This document shows positions 35,221 to 43,974 of a DNA stretch of 64,000 nt, piece after piece (position 1 is the stretch's first letter; each line of letters starts with the position of its first letter). This DNA comes from Nannocystis punicea (GTDB taxonomy: Bacteria; Myxococcota_A; Polyangia; Nannocystales; Nannocystaceae), in NCBI RefSeq assembly GCF_026965555.1, contig NZ_CP114040.1:7068001-7132000 (forward strand), given 5' to 3'. The notes below the pieces were generated by a model. It was not told the DNA's origin. It ran no database searches and saw only the letters and a program-made list of their open reading frames with translations. Both the position numbers and the translations under genes were made by a program.

Positions 35221-37155
35221 CTAGCGCTTGTAGGGCGTTTGCAGGCCGACGCGGGCGATCTCGGCGAAGCGCGTCGGGCGGTCGCGGGCGATGTCGATCA
35301 CGCTGACGGTGGCGTCGAGGGTGTTGCCGACGTAGAGCAGCTGCCGCGCCCGGTCGACGACGACCGGGTGCGGGCCGGCGCCGGTGGCCACGTTGGCGAC
35401 CACGCGGAAGCCGGACAGGTCGACGATGAACACCTCGCCCGGCGTCGGGCACGACACCGCCGCGTACTCGTTGGCGCCGTCCTCGAACAGCGCCATGCGA
35501 CTCGGCCCGCTGCACAGCTCGACCAGACCGGCCGACTCGTCGCGCGTCTCGCCGCGCGCATCGACGCTGGTGTCGACGAACAGCAGCGCGCCCGGGCTGC
35601 TCTGCACCGCGAACAGCCGCCGGCCGTCGCGCGAGAAGGCGATGTCGCCCATCTGCCCCGAGCCCTGCGGCACCGTGAAGCCGACCGCCGACGTGAACCC
35701 GGCCGAGAAGATCTGCGGCGTGCACAGCAGCGCGCCCGGCTCGCCCTCCAGGACCGGCTCGGGCGCGTCGATGCGGTTGCCCTCGGCGTCGATCGGGTTG
35801 CCCTCGGCGTCGAGCCGCGGGTCGCCGATGCACACCTGGTCCTCGGTCGGCAGCGCCTCGTCCGGAGTGAGGCGGGCGAAGAACAGCCCGGTGCGGAAGC
35901 TGCTGTAGATCAGCGGGCGCCCGCAGTCGACCGGCTCGCCCTCGGCGTCGACCGGCACCTTCGTCACGTTCGGCACCTCCGCGCTGCCGGGCACACATGG
36001 CCTTTCGGCCATCCCCCAGCCGCCGCCGCCGAACGAGTCGCCGATCAGGAACACCGACCGCGCGTCGACGATCATCGGCTTCGTCCCCGGCGGCACCGGC
36101 TCGGGCTCGGGCGGCGCGCCGGTCGTCGACGTGCCGCTCGCGTCGGTCGTCGTCGCGTCCGTCGTCGTCGCGTCCGTCGTCGCGTCCGTCGTCGACGTGT
36201 CCCCGGTGCTCGACGTGCTCGACGTGCTCGACGTCGTCTCCTCGCCGCCGGTCGCGTCCGGGTTGGCCGGCAGCTGCCCGCCGACCGGGAACGCCAGGTC
36301 GATCAGCACCACCTCGGGCGTGGTCGCGAACGTCACGAACGCCCAGTGACGCAGCTTCGACACCAGGATGTTCGACGGCTCGGGCCCGATGCGGGCGTTG
36401 TCGCCGTCGTCGAAGGGGTAGCGCAGCGCGTGCGAGTCGTCGCCCGAGCGGGCGCAGCGGCCCGAGTCGAACAGGTCAGTGGTGCCCTGCCCGCACTCGA
36501 ACGACAGGTCGGTCGGCGCCAGCGGTCGCTTCGGGTCGAACGGCTCGAGGCCGCCGCGCAGCTCGATCCACGTGACGCTCGGGTCGGCCTTGACCGTCGC
36601 CAGCAACAGCGCCTCCTTGGCGCTCCGGTTCCAGCCCGCCAGCGCCGTGATGAAGCTGCCCATGCGCACCGACAGCGGCTTGTCGGCCTCGTCGTCGCCG
36701 TCGACGTCGACGTGCGCGATCACCTGCGTGTCCTCGCACTCGATCACCTGCGGGCGGAACGCCGCGTGTCGACACGGCGTCTCGGCGTCGACGTCGGCGC
36801 CGATGTCCTGCACGCTGGCCCGGATCCCGCACGGATCCTCCTTGGCGGCCGCGCTGCACGTGCCGTCGTCGACCTTGTGCAGGCACAGCTTCGGGCAGTT
36901 CATCCACGCGTCGAAGAATCGGTCGAGATCGACGGCCACCAGCGAGCCGGCGTTGTAGGCCAGGTTGCTGTTGGCGTTGGCGACGAACAACCACCGCGCC
37001 GTCGCGTCCTCCGGGACCCGCGGGTCGAGCGTCAGCGCCGCCGGGAAGTAGATCCCGGCGTTCTCGGCCGAGATCCCCTGATTGCGCCGCTCACAAGCGC
37101 TCAGTGCGGCGAGCACCGCCAGCGCACACGCGAACGCAGACTTGGGGCGCGACAT
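35221..37155 (-). CDS. Surface lipoprotein with YVTN-type propeller and Thr/Asp-rich insert
   Basis: The 644-residue product begins MSRPKSAFACALAVLAALSACERR, a clean lipoprotein signal with lipobox LSAC. Its C-terminal part has YVTN-like blades (GDIAFSRDGRRLFAVQSSPG, RQLLYVGNTLDATVSVIDIA), a seven-bladed surface propeller type. Near the middle is a Ser/Thr/Asp string (SSTSSTGDTSTTDATTD and on) of the kind found in many Nannocystineae lipoproteins, here inserted between blades rather than at the N-terminus. A perfect palindrome at 35997 encodes GMAERPCV. It follows recO by 30 bases and precedes the larger lipoprotein by 4. The ATG at 37155 is preferred over one ten codons upstream because it gives the proper signal. 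Confidence 0.85.
   Translation of the reverse strand: MSRPKSAFACALAVLAALSACERRNQGISAENAGIYFPAALTLDPRVPEDATARWLFVANANSNLAYNAGSLVAVDLDRFFDAWMNCPKLCLHKVDDGTCSAAAKEDPCGIRASVQDIGADVDAETPCRHAAFRPQVIECEDTQVIAHVDVDGDDEADKPLSVRMGSFITALAGWNRSAKEALLLATVKADPSVTWIELRGGLEPFDPKRPLAPTDLSFECGQGTTDLFDSGRCARSGDDSHALRYPFDDGDNARIGPEPSNILVSKLRHWAFVTFATTPEVVLIDLAFPVGGQLPANPDATGGEETTSSTSSTSSTGDTSTTDATTDATTTDATTTDASGTSTTGAPPEPEPVPPGTKPMIVDARSVFLIGDSFGGGGWGMAERPCVPGSAEVPNVTKVPVDAEGEPVDCGRPLIYSSFRTGLFFARLTPDEALPTEDQVCIGDPRLDAEGNPIDAEGNRIDAPEPVLEGEPGALLCTPQIFSAGFTSAVGFTVPQGSGQMGDIAFSRDGRRLFAVQSSPGALLFVDTSVDARGETRDESAGLVELCSGPSRMALFEDGANEYAAVSCPTPGEVFIVDLSGFRVVANVATGAGPHPVVVDRARQLLYVGNTLDATVSVIDIARDRPTRFAEIARVGLQTPYKR
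35997..36012. repeat. Palindrome variant ATGGCC-TTTC-GGCCAT inside a lipoprotein gene
   Basis: A perfect 6-base stem with the TTTC loop seen in the 74-440 array. It encodes part of GMAERPCV in the Thr-rich lipoprotein. Confidence 0.75.
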
Positions 37156-37185
37156 CGGCGGGACCCTAACACAGCCGCGCGGCAC

Positions 37186-37947
37186 CTACACCCCCTCCGC
37201 GCCGGCGTCGCGCGGCAGCGCGGCGAAGAACGCCTGCGCGTGCAGCGGACGCCGCAGGTGTGAGCGGACGATCGACTGGATCGCGTCCCGCACCGCCCTG
37301 CGCAGCGACGCGGGGGCCGCGGCCAGAGCCGCCGGATCGCCGCCGGCCTCGAGGTGCTGGATCGCCGCCAACGCGCTCGTCGGCAGACGCGGCGCCCCGC
37401 GCTCGTGCTCCAGGCACAGCACCCCGCCGCGCGGCCCGTCGAACGCCGCGCTCTCGTCGCCCCCGACCTCCGAGCCGCACACGCAGCAGCACGTCAGCGC
37501 CGGCGACAGACCCAGGCAGCGCAGCAGCGCCAGCTCGTACTGGCGCAGGTGCAGCGCCTGCGGCGCCCCGCCGATGACCTGCTCGAGCGCCAGGCACAGG
37601 GCCGCGAACAGCTCCGGGTCGGGGTGCCGCGCGAGCACCAATTCGTCGGTCAGCTCGCACAGATAGGCCACATAGGCGAAGCGCGTCAGGTCGGCGCCCA
37701 CCGGCGCGTGAGCGGCGGTCGCGTCGAAGCTCTCGAGCCGGAGCAGCGCCCCGCGCCCGCGGGCGATCGCCGCCACCCCGCGCATCCCCGGGGACAGCCC
37801 GCCGGCGAACCGCTTCTTCGAGTTCCGGGCCCGCGCCGCCGCCGTCTCGAGCTTGCCTTGCTCCGGCGTAAGCACGATCGCAATCAGGTCCGCCTCACCC
37901 AGCGGGCGCGTGCGGAGGATGACGGCGGGCGTGGACTGCGACTGCAT
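37186..37947 (-). CDS. recO: DNA repair protein RecO
   Basis: The 253-residue product opens with the RecO OB-fold (STPAVILRTRPLGEADLIAI, VLTPEQGKLETAAARARNSK), followed by the helical domain and a zinc-site region (CCCVCGSEV and later GVLCLEHERG). RecO loads RecA with RecF and RecR during recombinational repair of gaps and anneals DNA. Length and order fit the family. ATG at 37947 is chosen as it begins right before the OB-fold; an upstream TTG is possible. It lies 30 bases after mgtE and 30 before the lipoprotein genes, so it seems embedded in an operon unrelated to repair. Confidence 0.93.
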   Translation of the reverse strand: MQSQSTPAVILRTRPLGEADLIAIVLTPEQGKLETAAARARNSKKRFAGGLSPGMRGVAAIARGRGALLRLESFDATAAHAPVGADLTRFAYVAYLCELTDELVLARHPDPELFAALCLALEQVIGGAPQALHLRQYELALLRCLGLSPALTCCCVCGSEVGGDESAAFDGPRGGVLCLEHERGAPRLPTSALAAIQHLEAGGDPAALAAAPASLRRAVRDAIQSIVRSHLRRPLHAQAFFAALPRDAGAEGV

Positions 37948-37977
37948 GGCGCGGTGACGGGAGGACAACCACCTCGA

Positions 37978-39336
37978 TCAGCCGGTGATTCCGAGCAGCA
38001 CCGTCGCCAACCAGAAGTAGAAGAGGAGGCCCAGGATGTCGACCGACGTGGTCACGAACGGCCCCGTGGCCACCGCCGGGTCGATGTTGAGCCGGTTCAT
38101 GAGCAGGGGCACGCTGGTGCCGACCGCGGCGGCGATCATCATGCTGCCCATCATCCCGAGGGTGATGACCGCGCCGAGGTGGACCGGGTCGCTGCTGGTC
38201 GCGCCGAGGAACGGCGCCGCGACCGCGATCCCGGTCCCGTAGAGCGCGCCGAGCGTCGCGCCGAGCGCCACCTCGCGGAGCACCAGCCTGCCGAGGCGAT
38301 TGGTCTCGACGTACCCGACCGCGAGCCCGCGAACGACGATCGTCGAGCTCTGGGTGCCGACGTTGCCGCCCATGCCGGCCACCACCGGCATGAACAGCGC
38401 CAGCGCCGGCACCGCCTGCAGCGCCCCCTCGAAGCCCTGCAGCGACGCCGCCACCAGCAGCCCGCCGGCCGCGGCCGCCAGCAGCCAGGGCATGCGCGCG
38501 CGGAAGCTGGCCCCGAAGTTGCGGGTGTCGACGAGCATCTGTCCGGCGCCCGCCATCTTCAGGATGTCCTCGGTCGCCTCTTCGCGGACGACATCGAGGA
38601 TGTCGTCGATGGTGACCACGCCGAGCAGCCGCCGCTGATCGTCGACCACCGGGATGCCGACCAGATCGTAGCGGCTGGCCAGCTCCGCCACTTTCTCCTG
38701 ATCCGTCTCCGCCGTCACCGACACCAACTCGGTCGTCATGACCGCGTGGATCGGCATGTCCGGCTTGCTGCGCACCAGCTGCCGGAGCCCGATCACCCCG
38801 ACCAGCCGATCATGTTCGTCGACCACATAGAGGTAGTGGACGTGCTGCGGCAGGTCGTCCGCGGTCTGCACCATCCGGGTCGCTTCCGCGATCGTAACGT
38901 CGTGGTGGATCGAGAAGACGTCGGGCGACATGATGCCGCCGGCGGTCCGCTCTCCGTACGCCAGCAGCTCCTCGAGCGCGTGCGCGTCCTCGACGTCGTA
39001 GTGGGCCAGGATCTCGCGCAGCCTGGCCTCGTCGACGCGACCCAGGATGTCGGCCGCGTCATCTTCCTGCAGGTCCCCGAGCAGCCCCGCCGCCTCTTCC
39101 GGCGCCCGCCGGCCGATCAGCTCCGCCGCCACCTCGTAGCGCATCGCCGCCAGCACCTGCGGCCGCCGCTCCGCCGGCAGCGCCTGGAACACCAGGTCCT
39201 GCTCGTGCGGCTCGAAGTTGTCGAGATACCCCGCGACCTGCACTGCATCGAGCCGCGCGAGCGCCCGTGCGACCCGCCGCGGATCACCCGCGTGGACCAG
39301 GCGCGCCAGATCGTTTTGGTTGAGCGCCGGCGTCAT
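37978..39336 (-). CDS. mgtE: Magnesium transporter MgtE
   Basis: The 452-residue protein has all MgtE parts in order: the helical N domain (about 1-130, superhelical repeats of LPAERRPQVLAAM type), two CBS domains (about 135-255, MSPDVFSIHHDVTIAEATRM and MTTELVSVTAETDQEKVAEL), the connecting helix and five transmembrane helices (270-452) with the pore signature GMGGNVGTQSSTIVVRGLA. The cytoplasmic domains sense Mg2+ and close the pore when it is plentiful. It probably starts the mgtE-recO-lipoprotein-FHA series. Confidence 0.95.
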   Translation of the reverse strand: MTPALNQNDLARLVHAGDPRRVARALARLDAVQVAGYLDNFEPHEQDLVFQALPAERRPQVLAAMRYEVAAELIGRRAPEEAAGLLGDLQEDDAADILGRVDEARLREILAHYDVEDAHALEELLAYGERTAGGIMSPDVFSIHHDVTIAEATRMVQTADDLPQHVHYLYVVDEHDRLVGVIGLRQLVRSKPDMPIHAVMTTELVSVTAETDQEKVAELASRYDLVGIPVVDDQRRLLGVVTIDDILDVVREEATEDILKMAGAGQMLVDTRNFGASFRARMPWLLAAAAGGLLVAASLQGFEGALQAVPALALFMPVVAGMGGNVGTQSSTIVVRGLAVGYVETNRLGRLVLREVALGATLGALYGTGIAVAAPFLGATSSDPVHLGAVITLGMMGSMMIAAAVGTSVPLLMNRLNIDPAVATGPFVTTSVDILGLLFYFWLATVLLGITG

Positions 39337-39540
39337 GCGGGCGCCACTATACGCGGCCGACCGCGAGCAGGCGCCAATCCGTGCCCAAACACCGCTCCGC
39401 AGCCCCCAACGTCGATTGTACCGTCATGTGCCGGAGTTCGCGCGACCCCCAGAGCCTCGTCCTCGTCTTCCTCTACTTCTTCTTCCTTTAAGAAGGAGGG
39501 CGCTCGAGGAGTTCGGGCCCGGAGTCGCGAGCTCCGAGCT

Positions 39541-40224
39541 TCAGGAGTGCGGTGGGGTCACCTGTCCGCCGGACAGCGCGAAGGCAGTCACCGCGATCAC
39601 GGCGATCACCAGGCACACCGCGATCCACATCAGCGTGCGGCTCTGCGGGATCCGGTTGAGCGCGCGCAGCATGTCGAGCGACTGGGCGCCGACGCGATAG
39701 ACCGCCTGCAACGCCGCGTTGGGGCTGGACTCCGCAGCCGCCGCCGGGGCCGCCGCCAGCGCCGCGGGCCGATTGACGGACTCGGTGGCCGGCTTCGACT
39801 TCGCCCCCTCCGCGCGAGCCGGCTTGCGCGGCCCGCCGACGGCCTGGACCGGCGCGGACGAGCGATTGGCCTGGTGTCCGCTCGGACGACGCGTCGCCCG
39901 CTGCGCGCCGGCCTTCTGGGCCTGAAGGTGGTCGTGGAGCAACCCTGCGACGGTGTCTGGATCAAGGCTCAACGAGCGCGCGCAGCAGCGGAAGAACCCG
40001 CGTACGAACACTGGACCGGGCAACGCGCTGAACCGATCTTCTTCGAGGGCCTCGAGGCTGGGGCGAGGGATCTTGGTCTCGAGCGCCAGTTGCTCGACGC
40101 TTATCCCCCGGCGCTGTCGCGCTTCCCGGATGTAACGGCCCGGCGACGGCGGTCCCTCATGCACCTCGGCCCCTTCGGTGGGTTGGGTGCTGACGATCCG
40201 GAGGCGGCCCGTGGGAACTCGCAT
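39541..40224 (-). CDS. RodZ-like helix-turn-helix membrane protein
   Basis: The 227-residue protein has an N-terminal HTH of the RodZ type (residues about 25-95: SPGRYIREARQRRGISVEQL, ALETKIPRPSLEALEEDRF, LPGPVFVRGFFRCCARSLSL), a Pro/Ala/Arg-rich linker and one C-terminal transmembrane helix (TLMWIAVCLVIAVIAVTAFA). RodZ links the MreB cytoskeleton to the membrane; its periplasmic domain is missing here, since only about ten residues follow the helix. A shape or division role is inferred only from the HTH and topology. The start at 40224 (MRVPTGRL) is uncertain because no good ribosome site is visible. Confidence 0.8.
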   Translation of the reverse strand: MRVPTGRLRIVSTQPTEGAEVHEGPPSPGRYIREARQRRGISVEQLALETKIPRPSLEALEEDRFSALPGPVFVRGFFRCCARSLSLDPDTVAGLLHDHLQAQKAGAQRATRRPSGHQANRSSAPVQAVGGPRKPARAEGAKSKPATESVNRPAALAAAPAAAAESSPNAALQAVYRVGAQSLDMLRALNRIPQSRTLMWIAVCLVIAVIAVTAFALSGGQVTPPHS

Positions 40225-40639
40225 GCGCGCACATTCTGAGATCAAGCCGCGTTCGGCGGCAACCCCCCGGGCAAGCATTTTCACACTGAGACCTACTTCC
40301 GAGCGATTTTCCGGCGCAATCGTCGCCAACAGCCCCAGCAGGCGAATTCGTGCCTATACGGGGCCGCGCCGGCCCATTCTCGCGGCGATTCAGGGTGTTT
40401 TTCCCGTCCACGACAGGCGATCTCGCCCTTGCCCCGCGTCACCCCGGCAGCGACCGAGCCGACGCTGCGAGAGTCCCCGCGGCGACCTCTGCAAAACCCT
40501 GCACGATCGCCCGTGCGCCGCCGATCGGCCTCTGCGCCGATTCATCTCCGCGCTCGCCGATGTGCTCGTGGTCCCGATGTGACGCGGACACATCGCCCTC
40601 GCACTGGTCGCCCCTCGCCCCCCTCGCTATGATCAGAAC
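40225..40639. other. Divergent intergenic region with one hairpin
   Basis: These 415 bases separate divergent genes and contain A+T-rich patches (near 40275-40320 and 40395-40410) that could be promoters. A hairpin CGATGTG/CACATCG lies at 40575-40595 and matches the arms of the repeat at 61127-61640. No gene is seen. Confidence 0.5.
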
Positions 40640-41509
40640 GTGGATAACGTAGCCCTGTTTGCGCTTGTGCACGGCAATGCGGACGGTCGTGGAGTCGCGG
40701 CGAATTGGCTGACCGGAGTGCTGTCGCGCTGCTGCGAAGGCCACGGCTTCGCGGCCGACGACGGGCCGCCGGTCGACCCGACGCTCGTCCGGGCGTGGAG
40801 CGTCGGCGGCGTGCAGGGCAGCGAGACCCTCGTACAGTCGCGCCCCGTCGTCCGCGAGCTGCGCGCCGACTTCATCGCCGATTTCTTGCGCGCGCCGAGC
40901 CAGACCACCCTCGCCGTCCACGCCGTCGCGCCTTCGGGACATGGCCAAGAGGACATCCCCGTGCCGCGGCTCGGCCTGGCCCGTTTCCAGCGCTGGCTGG
41001 GCGCGCGGGCCGAGGGCGCCCTGGCCGCCGACGACCGCGACGACGCCGTTCGGCAGCGCCTCAAGGCCGGCTTGCCCGACTTCCTGCAGCGGGCCCTCAG
41101 CCACTCCGGCGACCGCGAGTTGGTCGTGTTCGGCTTCCTCGCCGCCCTCCACGCCAACGGCGACCTCAACAAGCCGTACGTCGGTCCGGCCCAGATCCGC
41201 CGCGCCCTCGCCAGCCTCGACGAGATCCTCGGCCACCCCGCCCGGCTCAACCTGTTCGTCTGTGACGGCCGCACTCTCGGCGTGATCCACCGCGGCGGCC
41301 GCCTGCTCCTGGTCGACTCGCCCGCCCCCATCGGTTCGCGCCGAACCATGGCCCACGACCCCGAATCGCGGATCCAGGCGTCCTTGCTGATCCACGACGA
41401 CGGCCCGGCGGACCTCCCGCCCGCCTTCGAGGGGGCCGAGTTGCGGCGGCTGCCCGAGGGGATCTTCACGCTCAGCGCGCGCCAGCCGGGCCAGGTCGAG
41501 CGCGACTAA
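40640..41509 (+). CDS. Hypothetical protein, distant class II glutamine amidotransferase-like
   Basis: The 289-residue product has no certain family. Its order of motifs resembles class II (Ntn) glutamine amidotransferases of the YafJ type: LFALVHGNADGRG at the N-terminus, TTLAVHAVAP in the middle, SHSGDRELVVFGFLAALHAN and LNLFVCDGRTLGVIHRGGRL in the C-terminal half. The nucleophilic Cys that should follow the initiator Met is absent (MDNVALF), so it would be a non-catalytic relative. The GTG at 40640 is the start of the frame. It lies 50 bases before the DHH phosphoesterase gene, suggesting one transcript. Confidence 0.6.
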   Translation: MDNVALFALVHGNADGRGVAANWLTGVLSRCCEGHGFAADDGPPVDPTLVRAWSVGGVQGSETLVQSRPVVRELRADFIADFLRAPSQTTLAVHAVAPSGHGQEDIPVPRLGLARFQRWLGARAEGALAADDRDDAVRQRLKAGLPDFLQRALSHSGDRELVVFGFLAALHANGDLNKPYVGPAQIRRALASLDEILGHPARLNLFVCDGRTLGVIHRGGRLLLVDSPAPIGSRRTMAHDPESRIQASLLIHDDGPADLPPAFEGAELRRLPEGIFTLSARQPGQVERD

Positions 41510-41559
41510 AAGCCGCTTTGGAGACGGCGCCGGACGCCCCCGGTATAAGGACCGTCCGC

Positions 41560-42564
41560 ATGGCGGTTCATATCCTCCATCACGGCTGGTGCTTCGACGG
41601 CGCCGCGTCGGCCGCCCTGTTCGCCGCCTTCGACCGCCAGCGCCACGGTCCCCGACCCTGCCGCCTGATCCCCAAGGACCACCGCCCCGGCGACCCCTAC
41701 GATCCCGGGGACTTCGAGGCCGACGAGGTGGCCAGCGTCGACTTCCGCTACAGCCAGCACCCGCGCCTCGCCTGGTACTTCGACCACCACGCCAGCGCCT
41801 TCCAGCTGCCCGGCGACCGCGAACATTTCCTCGCCGACACCAGCGGCCAGAAGTTCCACGACCCGACCGCGAGCAGCTGCGCCGGCTACCTGGCGCGGAT
41901 CCTCCGCGACCGGTTCGCCTGCGACCTCTCGGCCCACGGGGAGCTGATCCGCTGGGCCGAGATCATCGACAGCGCCGCCTTCCCCGACCCGCGCATGCCG
42001 GTCGAGCTGACCGAACCGGCGCTGCTGCTCATGACCTTCGTCGAGAACAACCACGACCGCGAGCTCGGCGAGCGCTTCATCCACGACCTCTTGACCTGCT
42101 CCCTCGCCGACCTCGCGGTCGCCGGCTACGTCCAGCGGCTGCTGCAGCCGCGCCTCGAGCAGAACCGCCACGACATCCGCCTGATCGGCGAGACCGCGAT
42201 GGTCGAGGGCGACGTCCTTCATTACAGCCTGCTCGACCAGCCGGTCCGGGCTTACAACAAATTCATCCCCTACTATCACCACCCGAAGATCCGCTACGTC
42301 GTCGCCCTCACCCGCGGCCCCGACCGCCGGATCAAGCTCACCGCCGGCTACAACCCCTGGCTCCCGCGCGACGCTCGCGAGCACAGCATGGCCGCGCTGC
42401 TCGAGCCGCACGGCGGCGGCGGTCACCCGTACGTCGCCGGTTGCACCTTCGGCGCCGACGACGAGGACCGCGCAGTCGCCGTCCAGCGCGCCATCACCGC
42501 CGTCCTGCGCGGAAATCGGCCCGCCGGACCGTCCCTGGCCAGACGCACGCATTCCGACGCCTGA
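41560..42564 (+). CDS. DHH/DHHA1-family phosphoesterase (NrnB-like)
   Basis: The 334-residue protein has the N-terminal DHH domain with HGWCFDGAASAALFAAF, VASVDFRYSQ and the DHHAS motif, which bind two Mn2+ ions, and a C-terminal DHHA1 domain ending GGGGHPYVAG. This set is typical of nanoRNases and cyclic-nucleotide or oligoribonucleotide phosphodiesterases such as NrnB; the substrate cannot be read from sequence. The ATG at 41560 has AAGGA upstream; fourteen extra codons upstream are unlike the family. It sits 50 bases after the amidotransferase-like gene and 30 before the YkgJ gene. Confidence 0.9.
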   Translation: MAVHILHHGWCFDGAASAALFAAFDRQRHGPRPCRLIPKDHRPGDPYDPGDFEADEVASVDFRYSQHPRLAWYFDHHASAFQLPGDREHFLADTSGQKFHDPTASSCAGYLARILRDRFACDLSAHGELIRWAEIIDSAAFPDPRMPVELTEPALLLMTFVENNHDRELGERFIHDLLTCSLADLAVAGYVQRLLQPRLEQNRHDIRLIGETAMVEGDVLHYSLLDQPVRAYNKFIPYYHHPKIRYVVALTRGPDRRIKLTAGYNPWLPRDAREHSMAALLEPHGGGGHPYVAGCTFGADDEDRAVAVQRAITAVLRGNRPAGPSLARRTHSDA

Positions 42565-42594
42565 GCCCGCGGCGTCTGGTATCCCGTCGCCTGC

Positions 42595-43158
42595 GTGAGC
42601 GACCCCGACCGACCTGCCCTCGCGGCCATCCTCGTCCAGCTCCGCGGCCGCGTCGACGCCCACTTCGCCGCGGCCCAGGCCCGCACCCCGGATGCGTTCG
42701 CCTGTCGCGCGGGCTGCGACAGCTGCTGTCACCAGCGCTTCGGCGTCTACGCCGCCGAGGCCGAGCCGATCCGCCGCGCGCTCGCCGACCTGGCCGTCCG
42801 GACACCTGTCCTTCGCAACAGGATCCGAGAGCAAGCCGACGATCCGGCCCACCAGCACCACTGCGCCCTGCTCGTCGACGGCGCCTGCGCCGTCTACGCC
42901 GAGCGGCCGATGATCTGCCGCTCGCACGGCCTGCCGATCGCCGTCGCCGACCCCGCGCCGCGCGTCGATCACTGCCCACTGAACTTCACTTCAGGTCCGC
43001 CGCCGCGAGAGAGCGTCCTGCGCCTGGACGCCGTGAACCAGCCGCTGGCCGTCCTGGCGACCCTCTGGGACCGCGCCGAGGGCCAGGGAGATCGCTCTCC
43101 CGTCCGCGTCGACCTCGCCGACCTCGCCCGCGCGCCCGATCCGGCGAAAATCCGCTGA
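42595..43158 (+). CDS. YkgJ-family cysteine-cluster protein
   Basis: The 187-residue product has the YkgJ (CxxxCxxCC) cluster: CRAGCDSCC near residue 37, then HHCALLVDGACAVYAERP with a following CRSHG, giving the eight-cysteine pattern thought to bind zinc or an Fe-S cluster. No reaction is established for the family. The GTG at 42595 begins the open frame directly after the previous gene. A palindrome fragment at 42803-42820 encodes TPVLRNRI in the middle. Confidence 0.85.
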   Translation: MSDPDRPALAAILVQLRGRVDAHFAAAQARTPDAFACRAGCDSCCHQRFGVYAAEAEPIRRALADLAVRTPVLRNRIREQADDPAHQHHCALLVDGACAVYAERPMICRSHGLPIAVADPAPRVDHCPLNFTSGPPPRESVLRLDAVNQPLAVLATLWDRAEGQGDRSPVRVDLADLARAPDPAKIR

Positions 43159-43301
43159 TCTCGCGGCCGGAACCCCGCTCTCCCGCCCGGTCGCGCCTCG
43201 CGCCGCGCCCTCGTCGCTCCGTCGCCCCGAGAGAATCGTGCAGGGCCCTGCAGAATTTCGTTGACCCGCATTCGGGCCGGGAGTACAAGTCAGTCCCTCG
43301 C

Positions 43302-43375
43302 TGCGGGGTGGAGCAGCCAGGTAGCTCGCCGGGCTCATAACCCGGAGGTCATGGGTTCAAATCCCGTCCCCGCTA
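43302..43375 (+). tRNA. Initiator tRNA-Met (fMet, anticodon CAT)
   Basis: A complete cloverleaf of 74 bases: acceptor TGCGGGG/CCCCGCT with a mismatched first pair, D arm GAGCAGCCAGGTAGCTC, anticodon stem CCGGG/CCCGG with CAT at 43336-43338, and TpsiC arm with GGTTCAAATCC. The unpaired 1-72 position and the three consecutive G-C pairs in the anticodon stem identify an initiator. CCA is not encoded. It is followed at once by a strong terminator. Confidence 0.97.
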
Positions 43376-43379
43376 CTCA

Positions 43380-43418
43380 AGAAGGGCCCGTTCGCAAGAA
43401 CGGGCCCTTCGTTTTTTT
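43380..43418 (+). terminator. Strong intrinsic terminator of the initiator tRNA gene
   Basis: Perfect 13-base arms GAAGGGCCCGTTC and GAACGGGCCCTTC around a GCAA tetraloop, followed by GTTTTTTT. It starts about 6 bases after the tRNA. Confidence 0.95.
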
Positions 43419-43575
43419 ACGCCTCGACGCCGCCGAACGCGACGCAGCGACGAAGCGCCGCGGCCTCGCGCAACGCTCGCGCCAGCTTGCACCGCGCGGC
43501 GCAGCCCGCTCGCGCGCTCGCGGCCGTGAAATTCGCAGCGCTCGCGCGGCGAGATTGGGCCACACTCGATCGGGC

Positions 43576-43971
43576 GTGGCGATCGAGTTCCTCACCGCGG
43601 CGCGGCAGATCGTCCTCGACGTGGCCGACATCGTCGCCGACGACGACGAGCTGCCGCCCACGCTGCTCGACGCAATACGCGCGGCCCGGTTGCCGATCGG
43701 TCAGAGCTGCCGTGGCGAGGGAGTCTGTCGCAGCTGCGCCGTCGACGTCGAGCTCGGGCTCGCGGCTCTGCCGCGGCCGACCCCCCTCGAGGCGCGATTC
43801 GGCTTCACGGGCTCGCGCCGGCTCGCGTGTCAGGTCGCGCTCCCTGCGGCCCAGGAGCTCGTCCGGCTCCATCATCCGGCCTGGGGCCGTCCGCCCGCGT
43901 CGTCCGGGGGCTCAACTTCTGCGCCGTCCTCCGGACCTGGTGGGGCTGCGGATGATAGGCTAGAGCCCTGA
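43576..43971 (+). CDS. Plant-type 2Fe-2S ferredoxin
   Basis: The 131-residue product carries four cysteines spaced Cx5CxxC...C (C45, C51, C54, C85, in SCRGEGVCRSCAVDV and RRLACQVAL), the ligands of a plant-type [2Fe-2S] cluster. It acts as a soluble electron carrier. The Pro/Ser-rich last ~30 residues are not part of the fold. The GTG at 43576 is chosen because longer frames would run back into the tRNA and its terminator. The next gene starts only 3 bases after the stop, so the ferredoxin is physically coupled to the TamB-like gene, an unusual pairing. Confidence 0.85.
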   Translation: MAIEFLTAARQIVLDVADIVADDDELPPTLLDAIRAARLPIGQSCRGEGVCRSCAVDVELGLAALPRPTPLEARFGFTGSRRLACQVALPAAQELVRLHHPAWGRPPASSGGSTSAPSSGPGGAADDRLEP

Positions 43972-43974
43972 AAC

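Noticed and set aside
39470..39520. CTTCTTCCTTTAAGAAG as a terminator of the HTH gene.
   Set aside because: The stem is only six bases and no T-tract follows on the minus strand.
43261..43575. Extension of the ferredoxin frame upstream across the tRNA gene.
   Set aside because: It would translate through the initiator tRNA and its terminator; the GTG at 43576 is the sensible start.
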